From Paracholeplasma vituli (GTDB lineage: Bacteria; Bacillota_I; Bacilli_A; Acholeplasmatales; UBA5453), in the NCBI RefSeq assembly GCF_025446935.1, contig NZ_JAOEGN010000007.1, forward strand, positions 1 through 64,000: a stretch of DNA of 64,000 nucleotides, written 5' to 3'. Positions 43,714-53,140 of the stretch are shown in pieces. The notes under the pieces were generated by a model, which ran no database searches, was not told the origin of the DNA, and worked only from the letters and a program-made list of their open reading frames with translations. The position numbers and the translations under genes are program-made. Each line of letters begins with the position of its first letter. Positions within the stretch are counted from its first letter, which is position 1.

Positions 43714-44685
43714 TTAGACGATTTTGTTTTTACCGCGTTTTTTCGCTTCATATAAATTGATGTCAGCTTGATGAATAAAATCATATAAGGAAGACCCTGG
43801 ATACTCAAACACACCCCCACTGATGGTGACTGGTTTTTGATCAATGGAAACCGTTTGTTCAACCTCTTTACGAATACGGTTGGATATTTCGATGGCTTGA
43901 ATTCTACCCGTGTTTCTAAACACAACTAAGAACTCTTCACCACCATAGCGACCTACAGAATCAGTCTTTCTTAAGTTCTTTTGAATCACAGTAGCGATGG
44001 TTTTTAAAATCTCATCACCCTTAATATGACCATACGTGTCGTTTACCTGTTTAAAATCATCAATATCGAGCATGAGTATTGACAAATTATCCTGATAATC
44101 GAGGTCTTGAATCGCTTGTTTTAAGTCATCGATAATACCGCGGTAATTGAACACTTTGGTAAGTTCGTCTGTGATTGAACGCTTCAGTAGACGTTCTTTT
44201 TCTTCGAGTAATTGGTGTTCGTTTTGTTTTCGTTCGGTGATATCAAACACGATTCCAGAAAGCAGTAATGGTCGATTTAAAGCGTCCCGTTTTGTTACGA
44301 CCCCGCGGTCATAAAAGAAGCGATATTCGCCGTTTTTGGCTTTAATGCGGTACTCGACATCATACACATGCGTTTCCCCATAAAGATGTTTACGCATATT
44401 ATCCATCACAGGTTCATAGTCATCTGGATGTAGTTTGGATGTGAAAAAGTCAAAACCAATCGGTTGTTTCAACTCACTGAGTTTATACCCTAATGCCTGT
44501 GCTTTGAGTGGGTTAAACGTGACTGTGTTGGTCGGTACGTCCCAATACCAACGACCCAAATTGCCTGTCCAAGAATAGTCTAGCGTGTCACCTTTGTTTT
44601 GTTCGTCTAGTAAATGGTCAATTAGACGTTGTTGAGCCTCGATTTGTTTCTCCAAATCTAGAATCTTTTTTTCAATCGTTGTCAT
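43714..44685 (-). CDS. Cytoplasmic PAS-GGDEF diguanylate cyclase
   Basis: Probable soluble cyclic di-GMP synthase, 323 residues. A short coiled coil (1-30) is followed by a PAS/PAC domain (about 35-150, NGEYRFFYDRGVV) and GGDEF domain (about 160-323) with MLDIDDFKQVNDTYGH and GRYGGEEF. Unlike the other two GGDEF proteins in the window it keeps the inhibition site RKTD five residues before GGEEF, so it should be feedback controlled. It is monocistronic. Confidence 0.92.
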   Translation of the reverse strand: MTTIEKKILDLEKQIEAQQRLIDHLLDEQNKGDTLDYSWTGNLGRWYWDVPTNTVTFNPLKAQALGYKLSELKQPIGFDFFTSKLHPDDYEPVMDNMRKHLYGETHVYDVEYRIKAKNGEYRFFYDRGVVTKRDALNRPLLLSGIVFDITERKQNEHQLLEEKERLLKRSITDELTKVFNYRGIIDDLKQAIQDLDYQDNLSILMLDIDDFKQVNDTYGHIKGDEILKTIATVIQKNLRKTDSVGRYGGEEFLVVFRNTGRIQAIEISNRIRKEVEQTVSIDQKPVTISGGVFEYPGSSLYDFIHQADINLYEAKKRGKNKIV

Positions 44686-44837
44686 AGGAACACCTCACTG
44701 TTATTCTATCACAAAACACTTGTAAAATGTCGTAATAGACCGATTTATTTATAATTATTTGAACATCAAAGAAAAATCGTTTGGATTATATTTTTTCTGT
44801 GATATAATGAAAAAAAACTAAAAAAGGACGAATCGTT

Positions 44838-46001
44838 ATGAAACCTAAACATATTTTATGGGTACTATCTTGTATCACGATGATGTTACTGATGGGAACC
44901 GTTTATGCCTATAGTGTATTAAGATACCACATTGAATCAATCTATCAAACCTCAACCTTAGAAAGTGGGTTACCTTACATGACAGCCCTCTTTTTTTACG
45001 CACTTTCGATGATGGTTACAGGACGTTACTTAAAACCTAAACGTCTTCGTAAAATTGTATTTTATGGTACTTTACTGATCATACTTGGGTATTTTCTATC
45101 CGGTATTACTACCCATATTTATGCATTAACGTTAACGTATGGGGTACTAATCGGTACTGGTGTAGGGATGGTGTATGGCGTACCAATCTATATGGTTCAA
45201 ATTCTATTTCCTAAGAAAAGTGGTCAAATGACCGGACTGATTTTATTAGGGTTTGGGATGTCTCCTCTAATTACAGCACCGTTATCTAGAATACTCATAG
45301 AAACATGGAGTTTAAGGGAGACCTTCTTTGTTTTAGGATTCATATTCTTGATGATTCAATTGCCTTTATCCTATCTATTCATTGTAAAAGAAAAGAAAAC
45401 ATTTAATGCTCAAAAAGAAGAGGATTCGACCAAAATCAAATTAAAACCATTTAAAATAATCTATGCGTTATTTGTTATCGCGACGACTATTGGTTTAATG
45501 ATGATTGGGTTAACCTATACCATCGGTGTTGACTTTTATGATTTAAATCCCAATCAAGTAACTCTAATGATCTCTCTTTTCGCAATCCTAAACGGTATCG
45601 CTAGGCCCTTGTTTGGATGGGTCATGGATCAAACGTCAACACGGGTTTCTGGACTCATCAGCGTAGGTTTAATGATATTAGCGAGTTTGGTTGGTATCCT
45701 TAACCAAGGGACTTCCGCGATTCTATTTGGTATTACCTTCGGTTTGTTCTGGTTTAACTTAGGGGCTTGGTTAGCCATCATCCCCGCTACTGTTAAAGCG
45801 TATTATGGGGTTAGACAGTATGCGAAAACGTATGGGAAACTCTTTACCGCTTATGGGGTAGGCGCGATCCTAGGCACACTCATCTCTGGGTTTATATTAG
45901 ACTTTTTTGACCATACGTTATACCTATATTCAAGTCTATTGGTTTTAATGGTAGTTTCAATTGTACTCTTAATGAAACTACCCAATAAAAGTCTAAACTA
46001 A
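44838..46001 (+). CDS. MFS transporter, oxalate/formate antiporter (OFA)-like
   Basis: A 387-residue, 12-helix transporter. MLLMGTVYAYSVLRYHIE and GIGTGVGMVYGVPIY-like segments (here VLIGTGVGMVYGVPIY) fit the OFA group of anion exchangers. The PNQVTLMISLFAILNGIARPLFGWVMDQ region, seen between helices 7 and 8, is the usual conserved loop. AAAAGGACG lies upstream of the start. Substrate is unknown, likely a monocarboxylate or dicarboxylate. Confidence 0.82.
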   Translation: MKPKHILWVLSCITMMLLMGTVYAYSVLRYHIESIYQTSTLESGLPYMTALFFYALSMMVTGRYLKPKRLRKIVFYGTLLIILGYFLSGITTHIYALTLTYGVLIGTGVGMVYGVPIYMVQILFPKKSGQMTGLILLGFGMSPLITAPLSRILIETWSLRETFFVLGFIFLMIQLPLSYLFIVKEKKTFNAQKEEDSTKIKLKPFKIIYALFVIATTIGLMMIGLTYTIGVDFYDLNPNQVTLMISLFAILNGIARPLFGWVMDQTSTRVSGLISVGLMILASLVGILNQGTSAILFGITFGLFWFNLGAWLAIIPATVKAYYGVRQYAKTYGKLFTAYGVGAILGTLISGFILDFFDHTLYLYSSLLVLMVVSIVLLMKLPNKSLN

Positions 46002-46026
46002 AAGAAAAAGGACATCAATTGTCCTT
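46001..46026. terminator. Short terminator between convergent genes
   Basis: AAGGACA, five-base loop, TGTCCTT; the T-run is on the minus strand, favouring termination of rsmH. Confidence 0.7.
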
Positions 46027-47059
46027 AAGCTTTAATCGCACATCTGAGTTTCGCAGAACGGGCTCTAGAGTTATTGAAAACCTCGGTTTGCGTGGGTAGT
46101 GTCGGTCCGAAGACAGCACCGTATATACCCGTTCTTTGATAGTGTTGAAAGGCTTTTTTAACGAGTCGGTCTTCACCAGAGTGGAACGTTAGAATCGCGA
46201 CACGTCCACCTTTTTTGAGTAGAAGTGGTAATTTTTCTAAAAGATCATATAAAGCTTCATATTCTTGATTGACATCGATACGAAGTGCTTGGAAGGTGCG
46301 TTGGGCAGCTTTCTTAATAGAATCCTCTTGAATCGATTTTGGAAGATTCTTTAAGGCTATTTGGATGACTTTAAATAAGTCTTTCGTGGTTAGAATCAAC
46401 TCACCACGAGCTTTTGTTAACGTGATTTCATGGGCGATTTCTTTCGCATACGTCTCATCGGCGTTTTCGATGAGCATCCCTTCAAGTTCGTCTTCGGTAA
46501 GTTCTAATAAACGAATGCTTGCGGGAATACCGGTATGCGGGTTCATGCGTAAGTCGAGCGGCCCATCAAACTTATAGGTAAAGCCTCTCGATGGGTCATC
46601 GATTTGCATTGAGGAGACTCCAAGGTCAGCTAAGACAAAATCAAACCCATCAACAGGGATTTGATCTAAGTCGCGGAAGTTGATGTTATGAAGTGTGAAA
46701 TCATTTGATGTAAATCCTGAATCCAATAATCTCTGTTCAGTTTTAGGCAGTTCAATCGGGTCTAAATCGGTTGCGTGAAGATGACCGGTATGGTTGAGTT
46801 TTGTAAGCATGTGTTTCGTGTGACCACCAAACCCAAGCGTACAATCTAAGCCGATTTCCCCGGGTTGAATCGCTAAAAACTCCAAGATTTCATCGATCAT
46901 GATCGACCGGTGCATCCCAGCTGGAGTATTCCCTTTTTCCATGACGTGTTCAATCACGTCTTGGTACTTATCGGGTTGTTGTTCTTTATACTTTTCTTCA
47001 AATGTTTTTGGATATTTTCCTGAGTAGCGTTTACGGCGCTTTGGTTTGTTTTCTTCCAT
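46025..47059 (-). CDS. rsmH: RsmH-like 16S rRNA (cytosine-N4)-methyltransferase, N-extended form
   Basis: An S-adenosylmethionine-dependent methyltransferase of the MraW/RsmH family, 344 residues. GLDCTLGFGGHTKHML, DFVLADLGVSSMQIDDPSRGF and AILTFHSGEDRLVKKAF are the family motifs. It has a basic extension of about 50 residues (KPKRRKRYSGKYPKTFEEKYKE...GNTPAGMHRSI) seen in a Firmicute paralogue group rather than in the cell-division operon protein. No mraZ, fts or mur gene is nearby. The ATG at 47059 is preferred because the GTG at 47068 lies in the ribosome site. Confidence 0.88.
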   Translation of the reverse strand: MEENKPKRRKRYSGKYPKTFEEKYKEQQPDKYQDVIEHVMEKGNTPAGMHRSIMIDEILEFLAIQPGEIGLDCTLGFGGHTKHMLTKLNHTGHLHATDLDPIELPKTEQRLLDSGFTSNDFTLHNINFRDLDQIPVDGFDFVLADLGVSSMQIDDPSRGFTYKFDGPLDLRMNPHTGIPASIRLLELTEDELEGMLIENADETYAKEIAHEITLTKARGELILTTKDLFKVIQIALKNLPKSIQEDSIKKAAQRTFQALRIDVNQEYEALYDLLEKLPLLLKKGGRVAILTFHSGEDRLVKKAFQHYQRTGIYGAVFGPTLPTQTEVFNNSRARSAKLRCAIKA

Positions 47060-47113
47060 GTTAATCACCCTTACCTTAGTATCGTAACAAATTCGATTCT
47101 AATAAGCAAATTG

Positions 47114-47144
47114 AAAAGAAAATGGCTATTGAAATTAGCCATTT
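47114..47144 (-). terminator. Intrinsic terminator of the large lipoprotein gene
   Basis: On the minus strand AAATGGCTA, loop, TAGCCATTT then a T-rich tail. Confidence 0.82.
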
Positions 47145-47148
47145 GTCC

Positions 47149-48789
47149 TTATATCTTTGTGTAATTGAGTTTGAAAATACTGTTAGCTCTACCGTCTACT
47201 TCAAGAATGTAGGTTCCTTTTTGAAGTTCGTAGGTTTCATATCCCGTAATCTTAGCGATTAAATTACCTTCAAGTGTAGTTAAATTCCCTATCTTTATGT
47301 ATACATCATTATGATCAGTACCAAATTTGTATAATCCATCCGAATCTATGACGACTTTTATATATTGAACGGGGACATTATTATATCCATAAAACGGGTC
47401 TTCATGGTACGTATCAGTCAGTGTGTTTAGCACATCTAGTGATCGAACAACAGATTGTTTGATTGGAAATAGTTCGAATCTAAGCGTTATTAATCCGTTA
47501 CTATCTGAGAAAATATAGACTGGATCAGAATCTTTTGACAGGATGAAACTGGTTTGATAAACTTCCTGTTTTAAAAAGAAACCTAAGTTGTAGGTATTCT
47601 CAATCAAGTTTGTCCAACTGCTAGAACTGTACCTTACATAGTATAACTCCTCTAAGTCTGTGGAAACCTTGAAAAAATCAGCGTTTGATTCAAAATCAAC
47701 TTTGACTTCTGTATTCTCGTTAAGTACCAAACTCAAGTTTTCATCTGGAAATCTATCGGAGTCCACTTTTACAAACTCTAATTGGTGCCCACTACTAGAG
47801 TAAGGGTAATCGATGTATAAATCGTGTATACCAGCTTCAACAACATCGAAGTAGAAGATAGTATCCATCACGGTATCCCCTTTATGGAATCGATTACGAA
47901 CTACACCCTTTGAATCTTTTAAAACAACAGTTGGCTTTTCATTAATAAGTCTATTTGTGAGTAAGGTATAAGTGCCTCTTTCTAATGGAATTTGATAATG
48001 AACTGTGTGTGAGGTTCTGGCAGCCGCGTAATAAAAAACTTCATTGGGTTCGATTGAAATAATATCTTTAGGGTCTGGTAATACAAAATACCGATTCGTA
48101 TCTTTAAAATTGTATGGGGTAAATGCTTCAGCAATTATATCGCTGCTGATTTCGATTTGCATGCGATAATCGTCGGTATTAAAGGTAAAGCCAACCGACA
48201 TATTAACAGCATTTTCTGTAAACTTAAATTCAAAAACGGCGTATTTTTCATCTAAATAGGATTTAGATATATCAATCTCTTTTAAAGTATCCACCAACAT
48301 TTCGTAATCTCTTTCTGAAAAGAAGTTCGGAAATAAACCTGTCAATACATAATGGTTTTCATCCGCTTTTTCTACCTTAATATCTTTGATTACATACCCT
48401 GTAGTAGTATCTAAATCGACCAATGAAGGTTCATCTATTTTCATGATTTCGACTGCTTCTCGAGGACCATAAATAGATTGATCTAGTCTTGCAAAATAGA
48501 ATTGACCATTTTCTTCATATTCAGTGACCGTATACCCATAATGCGAGACTTGAACGTAAAAGGGTTCTTTTTGATAATAATATTCTTGTTTTGCATACCC
48601 ATTAAATGTACCGCCTCTAACCGTACCTTTAACGGAAACGTCTAATAAATAGTGAAATTGATTGTTAGATTCTTCAAACTGTTTTAAGGCTTTGGATAAT
48701 TCACGGCTTTCTGGACTCGTTTGGATAAAATCACAGCCGGTTAATAGGAAAGCACAGGTGAGGATGTAAAGGATTAGGAATCGTTTCAT
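47149..48789 (-). CDS. Large lipoprotein of unknown function
   Basis: A 546-residue surface lipoprotein with lipobox LTGC (cysteine about 19). Residues about 30-230 resemble the LolA/LppX-like folds in length and beta content but I cannot assign them. The second part contains three beta-rich modules that look like repeated pre-peptidase/jelly-roll units (for instance YQIPLERGTYTLL, FDVVEAGIHDLYID and ITGYETYELQKGTYILEVDG). Tyrosine and serine are frequent. It is a single gene with its own terminator. Confidence 0.75.
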   Translation of the reverse strand: MKRFLILYILTCAFLLTGCDFIQTSPESRELSKALKQFEESNNQFHYLLDVSVKGTVRGGTFNGYAKQEYYYQKEPFYVQVSHYGYTVTEYEENGQFYFARLDQSIYGPREAVEIMKIDEPSLVDLDTTTGYVIKDIKVEKADENHYVLTGLFPNFFSERDYEMLVDTLKEIDISKSYLDEKYAVFEFKFTENAVNMSVGFTFNTDDYRMQIEISSDIIAEAFTPYNFKDTNRYFVLPDPKDIISIEPNEVFYYAAARTSHTVHYQIPLERGTYTLLTNRLINEKPTVVLKDSKGVVRNRFHKGDTVMDTIFYFDVVEAGIHDLYIDYPYSSSGHQLEFVKVDSDRFPDENLSLVLNENTEVKVDFESNADFFKVSTDLEELYYVRYSSSSWTNLIENTYNLGFFLKQEVYQTSFILSKDSDPVYIFSDSNGLITLRFELFPIKQSVVRSLDVLNTLTDTYHEDPFYGYNNVPVQYIKVVIDSDGLYKFGTDHNDVYIKIGNLTTLEGNLIAKITGYETYELQKGTYILEVDGRANSIFKLNYTKI

Positions 48790-48911
48790 GAGTAGTTACC
48801 TCGTTTGAGTTCATTCTAGCATATAGTTAACGGATATGAAATAACTAAGAGTATATATTTATGAAATGTTATTCGTTTTAAAATCAAAAAAAATACCCTA
48901 AGCTCTACTTT

Positions 48912-48958
48912 TTGACATGGATCTAATCTTATAATATAATGATATCATAAATTGATAT
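48912..48958 (+). promoter_or_regulatory. Perfect sigma-A promoter and candidate PadR operator
   Basis: TTGACA (48912-48917), 17-base spacer and TATAAT (48935-48940) match consensus exactly. At the start point lies the inverted repeat ATATCA-N5-TGATAT (48942-48958), a suitable autoregulatory site for the PadR protein encoded next. Confidence 0.75.
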
Positions 48959-48977
48959 GATGAAAGGTGGGCTCACT

Positions 48978-49298
48978 ATGAACAGTCGTTATGAAAAGAA
49001 ACTGTATCTTGGATTTTTAAATATGCATATTCTCTACCACGCTTCGAAAGAACCCATTTATGGGGTTTGGATGATTGAAGAACTCAATCACCACGGTTAC
49101 CATGTGGGACCTTCTCATATTTATCCAATTCTAAAAGAAATGGTTAAAGAAGGGCTACTTGAGGTTTATGAAAATTCCGAATCAGGTAGAATGCGTAAGT
49201 ATTAACAGATTACCGAAAGAGGTAAAAAGGTATTAAACGCCTTAAATGCTAAACTGAAGGAATTAACTGGAGAAGTTAGAAAGAAAGAAGCCAACTAA
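48978..49298 (+). pseudogene. PadR-family repressor broken by an in-frame stop
   Basis: The intact frame would code 106 residues. The winged-helix part is clear: YGVWMIEELNHHGYHVGPSHIYPILKEM and LLEVYENSESGRMRKY. A TAA at 49203-49205 follows KY, where PadR proteins have a second tyrosine (KYYxIT); the frame then continues QITERGKKVLNALNAKL to a natural stop. One base change of a tyrosine codon explains it. The wing strand and C-terminal dimer helix would be lost, so the 76-residue product should not work. AAAGGTGG supports the start. Confidence 0.85.
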
Positions 49299-49299
49299 C

Positions 49300-50505
49300 A
49301 TGACAAAAGAACCGATTGTAAAAAAAGCATTTTTGTTCTTACTACTCTTAGGATTCATTAGCCTCTTATCTGACTTTACCCACGAAGGAGCGAGAAGTAT
49401 ATACGGTCCTTACTTAGGTCTATTAGGCGTATCCGCCTTTATGGTTTCATTCACCTCAGGCTTAGGTGAATTCGTCGGACAAGCGTTTCGGTTAATCACA
49501 GGTCCAATCGCAGATAAAACCAAGAAGTATTGGTTGATGATGTTTATTGGATACGCCCTCAATTTGTTGGTGATACCATTACTCATGTTCGTTCAGCCTA
49601 ACATCTATGTAGTCGCGATTATCCTCATATTATTAGAACGTGTGGGTAAAGGGATTCGTGCACCGGCTAAAAGTGCACTCACATCCTTTACAACCCCACA
49701 TTTAGGGGCAGGTAAATCTTTCGCAATCCAAGAAGCGATGGATCAGTTCGGTGCGTTTCTAGGTCCAATCTTCGTCTTTACAGTTTTAAACTTAAATAAA
49801 GGCAGCGAACTCAATGGGTATCAGCTCGCCTTTGGTTTATTAGGCATCTTCGCTATCTTGACCTTACTCATTTTGGTGATTGCGAGAGTGAAGTATCCAA
49901 AACCAGATGCGTTTGAAAAACAAACCGAGAAGAAGACGATTAAAGGGAACAAAGCCTTTATTTACTATATGGTTGGGATCGCGCTTATCGGGTTCGGGTT
50001 TATCGATTACCCAGTGCTTGCGTTTCATATGAGCCAAGTGATTTTAATCGATGTCACCTGGGTACCTTTACTCTACGCATTGGCCATGGGTGTAGACGCG
50101 ATTGCGGCATTATTCTTTGGATTCCTTTATGATAAAAAGGGTTTGTTATCCTTAATTTTAGCCATCAGTATATCCCTATGGTCAGCCCCAGTATTTTTTC
50201 TCATTTCAAACGAAATAGGTCTTATTCTAGGTGTCATCCTATGGGGCATCGGCATGGGCGCTCAAGAATCGATATTAAAAGCAGTCATTTCGAATTTAGT
50301 ATCTAAAGACAAACGCGCGACCGCTTATGGGATTTTCTATACCGTATTTGGTGTAGCTTGGTTTTTAGGTTCAATGGTCGTTGGCGCTCTTTATGAAGTT
50401 AATATATTATATATTGTTTTACTGTCAAGCTTCATTGAAGCATCAGCCGTTATATTACTCATTATCTTTAACAAAAAATATCCAACATTAAAAGGTGGCA
50501 TTTAA
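49300..50505 (+). CDS. MFS transporter under the PadR promoter
   Basis: A 401-residue, 12-helix major facilitator. FISLLSDFTHEGARSIYGPYLG at the start and LERVGKGIRAPAKSALTSF between helices 4 and 5 recall a multidrug/unknown-substrate MFS group common in prokaryotes. It begins one base after the natural end of padR, so the two are coupled. PadR-controlled pumps usually export toxic compounds, which is an inference here. Confidence 0.8.
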   Translation: MTKEPIVKKAFLFLLLLGFISLLSDFTHEGARSIYGPYLGLLGVSAFMVSFTSGLGEFVGQAFRLITGPIADKTKKYWLMMFIGYALNLLVIPLLMFVQPNIYVVAIILILLERVGKGIRAPAKSALTSFTTPHLGAGKSFAIQEAMDQFGAFLGPIFVFTVLNLNKGSELNGYQLAFGLLGIFAILTLLILVIARVKYPKPDAFEKQTEKKTIKGNKAFIYYMVGIALIGFGFIDYPVLAFHMSQVILIDVTWVPLLYALAMGVDAIAALFFGFLYDKKGLLSLILAISISLWSAPVFFLISNEIGLILGVILWGIGMGAQESILKAVISNLVSKDKRATAYGIFYTVFGVAWFLGSMVVGALYEVNILYIVLLSSFIEASAVILLIIFNKKYPTLKGGI

Positions 50506-51687
50506 ATGGAACACACACATAAAGTAAAATGGTCAACATTCTTAAAGGATGTATTCTTATGTTCAATTGGATCGTACGGTGGACCAGAAGCCCATTATGG
50601 GATTTTCTCATCGATTCTGGTTGATAAGAGGCAATACATTAAAGAAGAAGAACTCACGGAAATGATTGGGCTTTATGCACTAGTCCCAGGACCGAGCAGT
50701 TCTCAAACGATTACAGCGATAGGGTATTACGTTGGGGGACCAATCCTCGCGTTATTAACGTTCTTGGTTTGGGCATTACCAGCGATTCTAACAATGAGTT
50801 TGATTGGAGTATTCTTTAGTCAAATCGATAAGAACGAATCGTGGAAACCGATCATTACATTCTTACCGGCGGTTGCTGTCGCGTTCATCATTTATGCAGC
50901 CTTTACATTATCTAAAAAAGTCTTAAAGAAACGTCAAGACTGGATTCTATATAGCCTGATGTTGATTGTGGGACTTACATTGGTGTCCTATTCGATGTGG
51001 GTCGTACCTTTAATGTTAGTTATGGGTGGTCTCATTTGTCTACTCCCCCATTGGAAAGATCGAAAACCAACCGAGATTAAATTAAAGCCAAGATGGTGGG
51101 TTTTAGGGATTGTAGTTGGTTTAGCTTTATTCAATGAAGGGTTAAGAATTTGGATTACAGCACCCTGGGTCACACTCTATACATCCTTCTACCGATATGG
51201 GTATTCCGTAATTGGCGGCGGACAAATCGTTATCCCTTTAATGATTCAAGATTTGGTGGAGTCGCAGTCTTTAATCTCACTACACGATTTTCTTTCTGGG
51301 TACGCCATTGACCAAGCGATTCCGGGGCCGCTCTTTAGTTTCGCAGCCTTTGTCAGTTCAAGGTCATTCGCCGATACCGGCTTCGCATTCCTCGCCGGAA
51401 TCATTGGTGGACTGAGCATTTTCTTACCAGGCATTTTACTCATATTCTTTATATTCCCACTTTGGCGTAACGCACGCAAGATGGTGTTGATGAAACACTT
51501 CTTAAAAGGGGTGACTGTGGTCGCGGCGAGTCTCATCTTAATGACCGCGATTACACAGTCGATTAAGTTACCCGTCGATTTTATCGTCTATGGGGTAGTA
51601 TTGGTGTCTACTTTAATGTTATTATCTAAAAAGGTACCAGCACCACTCATTGTCATCCTCGCAGCGGCATTTGGATTCTTAGTATAA
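50506..51687 (+). CDS. chrA: Chromate transporter family protein
   Basis: A two-repeat CHR-family membrane protein of 393 residues. The first half has FLKDVFLCSIGSYGGPEAHYG and LYALVPGPSSSQTITAIGYY, the second FYRYGYSVIGGGQIVIPLM and AIDQAIPGPLFSFAAFV, the paired GG(P/Q) and PGP motifs of the long-chain (LCHR) type. In characterised cases it expels chromate. Specificity here is unproved. It directly follows the MFS gene (RBS AAAGGTGG) in the padR operon. Confidence 0.9.
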   Translation: MEHTHKVKWSTFLKDVFLCSIGSYGGPEAHYGIFSSILVDKRQYIKEEELTEMIGLYALVPGPSSSQTITAIGYYVGGPILALLTFLVWALPAILTMSLIGVFFSQIDKNESWKPIITFLPAVAVAFIIYAAFTLSKKVLKKRQDWILYSLMLIVGLTLVSYSMWVVPLMLVMGGLICLLPHWKDRKPTEIKLKPRWWVLGIVVGLALFNEGLRIWITAPWVTLYTSFYRYGYSVIGGGQIVIPLMIQDLVESQSLISLHDFLSGYAIDQAIPGPLFSFAAFVSSRSFADTGFAFLAGIIGGLSIFLPGILLIFFIFPLWRNARKMVLMKHFLKGVTVVAASLILMTAITQSIKLPVDFIVYGVVLVSTLMLLSKKVPAPLIVILAAAFGFLV

Positions 51688-51708
51688 AACTAAGTTTAAG
51701 GAGACCCT

Positions 51709-52074
51709 ATGGGCTTAAAAGAACGTGCAAAACAACTTAAAGTCGATATTCCAGCGGTGTTCATCGCCTTAAAAGCGAAAGAAACCCCATTTCTAGCTAA
51801 AATATTTGCTGGACTGACTGTCCTCTACGCACTTTCTCCCATCGATTTGATTCCAGATTTCATTCCTTTTTTTGGGATGCTAGATGACCTCATTTTGTTA
51901 CCCCTATTCATCACACTTACAATCAAATGGATTCCCAAGGCTCAATTCGAACTATACCGGGAACAATCCCGTAATTTATGGTTAGGTGGTAGACCTAAAA
52001 AGTGGTATTATGCCCTACCATTTGTCTTGGTTTGGGTTCTCTTGATTACCCTCATTCTAAGATTAATTTTCTAA
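51709..52074 (+). CDS. DUF1232/YkvA-like membrane protein
   Basis: A 121-residue protein containing the DUF1232 signature YALSPIDLIPDFIPFFGMLDDLILLPLF and a C-terminal helix. The function of the family is unknown. AAGGAG precedes the start. It is the last gene of the padR operon before a terminator. Confidence 0.88.
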   Translation: MGLKERAKQLKVDIPAVFIALKAKETPFLAKIFAGLTVLYALSPIDLIPDFIPFFGMLDDLILLPLFITLTIKWIPKAQFELYREQSRNLWLGGRPKKWYYALPFVLVWVLLITLILRLIF

Positions 52075-52079
52075 AATAG

Positions 52080-52103
52080 CGGCTCATTGTGAGCCGTTTT
52101 ATT
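52080..52103 (+). terminator. Intrinsic terminator
   Basis: CGGCTCA, loop TTG, TGAGCCG then TTTTATTAT. Confidence 0.85.
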
Positions 52104-52165
52104 ATAAGCAAATAACCGTATGAAAACAAATACCTTTGATATAATCCTAGTACAAAGTAGGTGAA

Positions 52166-52861
52166 ATGATGATAATCGAAATATGGTCTGACTATGTATG
52201 CCCATTTTGTTATATCGGAAAACGAAAACTTGAAAAAGCCTTAGAGAACTATACAGGCGATTATGAAATTGTGTATAAGGCGTATCAACTGGATCCGAAT
52301 GCAAAAACAGAAGCACAGTTATCGACCAACGACGTTTTAGCAAAAAAATACAACCTCACTCCTGAAAAAGTGAGACAAATGAATGAAAGTGTGAGACAGC
52401 ACGCGCTAACCGTCGGATTACACTATAAGTTTGATGGGATGCATTATCCAAACACTTTCAACGCGCACCGTTTAGTCAGTTATGCAAAAACAAAAGGCTT
52501 GGATCAAGCACTATCTGAACGTTTATTTAAAGCTCACTTCATTGAAGGGCTCAATATCGGTTTAAATGAAACACTTCTAGAACTTGCTTCAGATATTGGT
52601 TTAAATGACGTAGAAGCCGTCCTTAATTCAAACGCTTATACAGAAGCAGTTCAAACCGATATTAAAGAAGCAAGAGAGATTCAAATCCAAGGTGTACCAT
52701 TCTTCGTATTTAACCGTAAATACGCCATTTCTGGAGCTCAACCTTTGGAAGTATTTGAAAACACCATTCAAAAAATCATCTCAGAACAACCTAAAAAATC
52801 CCCATTTCAAACCTTAGGCGACCAAGGAAATGTCTGTGGCGATGACGGCTGTGAACGTTAA
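52166..52861 (+). CDS. DsbA-family oxidoreductase (FrnE-like)
   Basis: A cytoplasmic thioredoxin-fold protein of the FrnE group, 231 residues. The active site is DYVCPFCYIGKRKLE (CPFC) and the cis-proline is in IQGVPFFVFN. The C-terminus adds CGDDGC, a second cysteine pair as found in FrnE proteins from stress-resistant bacteria. Typical substrates are protein disulfides. Start may be 52166 or the adjacent ATG at 52169. Monocistronic. Confidence 0.9.
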   Translation: MMIIEIWSDYVCPFCYIGKRKLEKALENYTGDYEIVYKAYQLDPNAKTEAQLSTNDVLAKKYNLTPEKVRQMNESVRQHALTVGLHYKFDGMHYPNTFNAHRLVSYAKTKGLDQALSERLFKAHFIEGLNIGLNETLLELASDIGLNDVEAVLNSNAYTEAVQTDIKEAREIQIQGVPFFVFNRKYAISGAQPLEVFENTIQKIISEQPKKSPFQTLGDQGNVCGDDGCER

Positions 52862-52865
52862 TAAA

Positions 52866-52893
52866 AAGTCTAGCGATTGCTAGGCTTTTTTCG
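52866..52893 (+). terminator. Intrinsic terminator
   Basis: AAGTCTAGC, loop GATT, GCTAGGCTT (one G-U pair) and a T-run. Confidence 0.82.
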
Positions 52894-52995
52894 TTCTTAG
52901 AAGGGTTGATTCAAACAGGTTTTGAACTGATATCAAAAACATGTACTTAGTGTAAACTAGAATATATGCAGGAGGCAACCAATGAAAGAAAAAGA

Positions 52996-53070
52996 GAAAA
53001 AGCACCCTAAAGGTGCAATTTCTTCGCTTTATAAGGCTGTTTTATGCCTTAATCAAAGATTATTTTGGTG
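52996..53070. repeat. Distal 75-bp direct repeat (candidate att site)
   Basis: This copy matches 55614-55688 over 75 bases with two mismatches in a hairpin loop; the last 60 bases (53011-53070) are identical. It contains the tmRNA terminator hairpin (GCACC / GGTGC), a second hairpin and, at its right end, the five bases coding the tmRNA 3' end (CACCA on the minus strand). It marks the far end of the island. Confidence 0.85.
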
Positions 53071-53140
53071 TCTCTATAGACTAAAAAGGTAGTGTTTTTT
53101 AGCCTAGCAATAACGTAACAGCAAGTTAAAGTCCGTTTTT

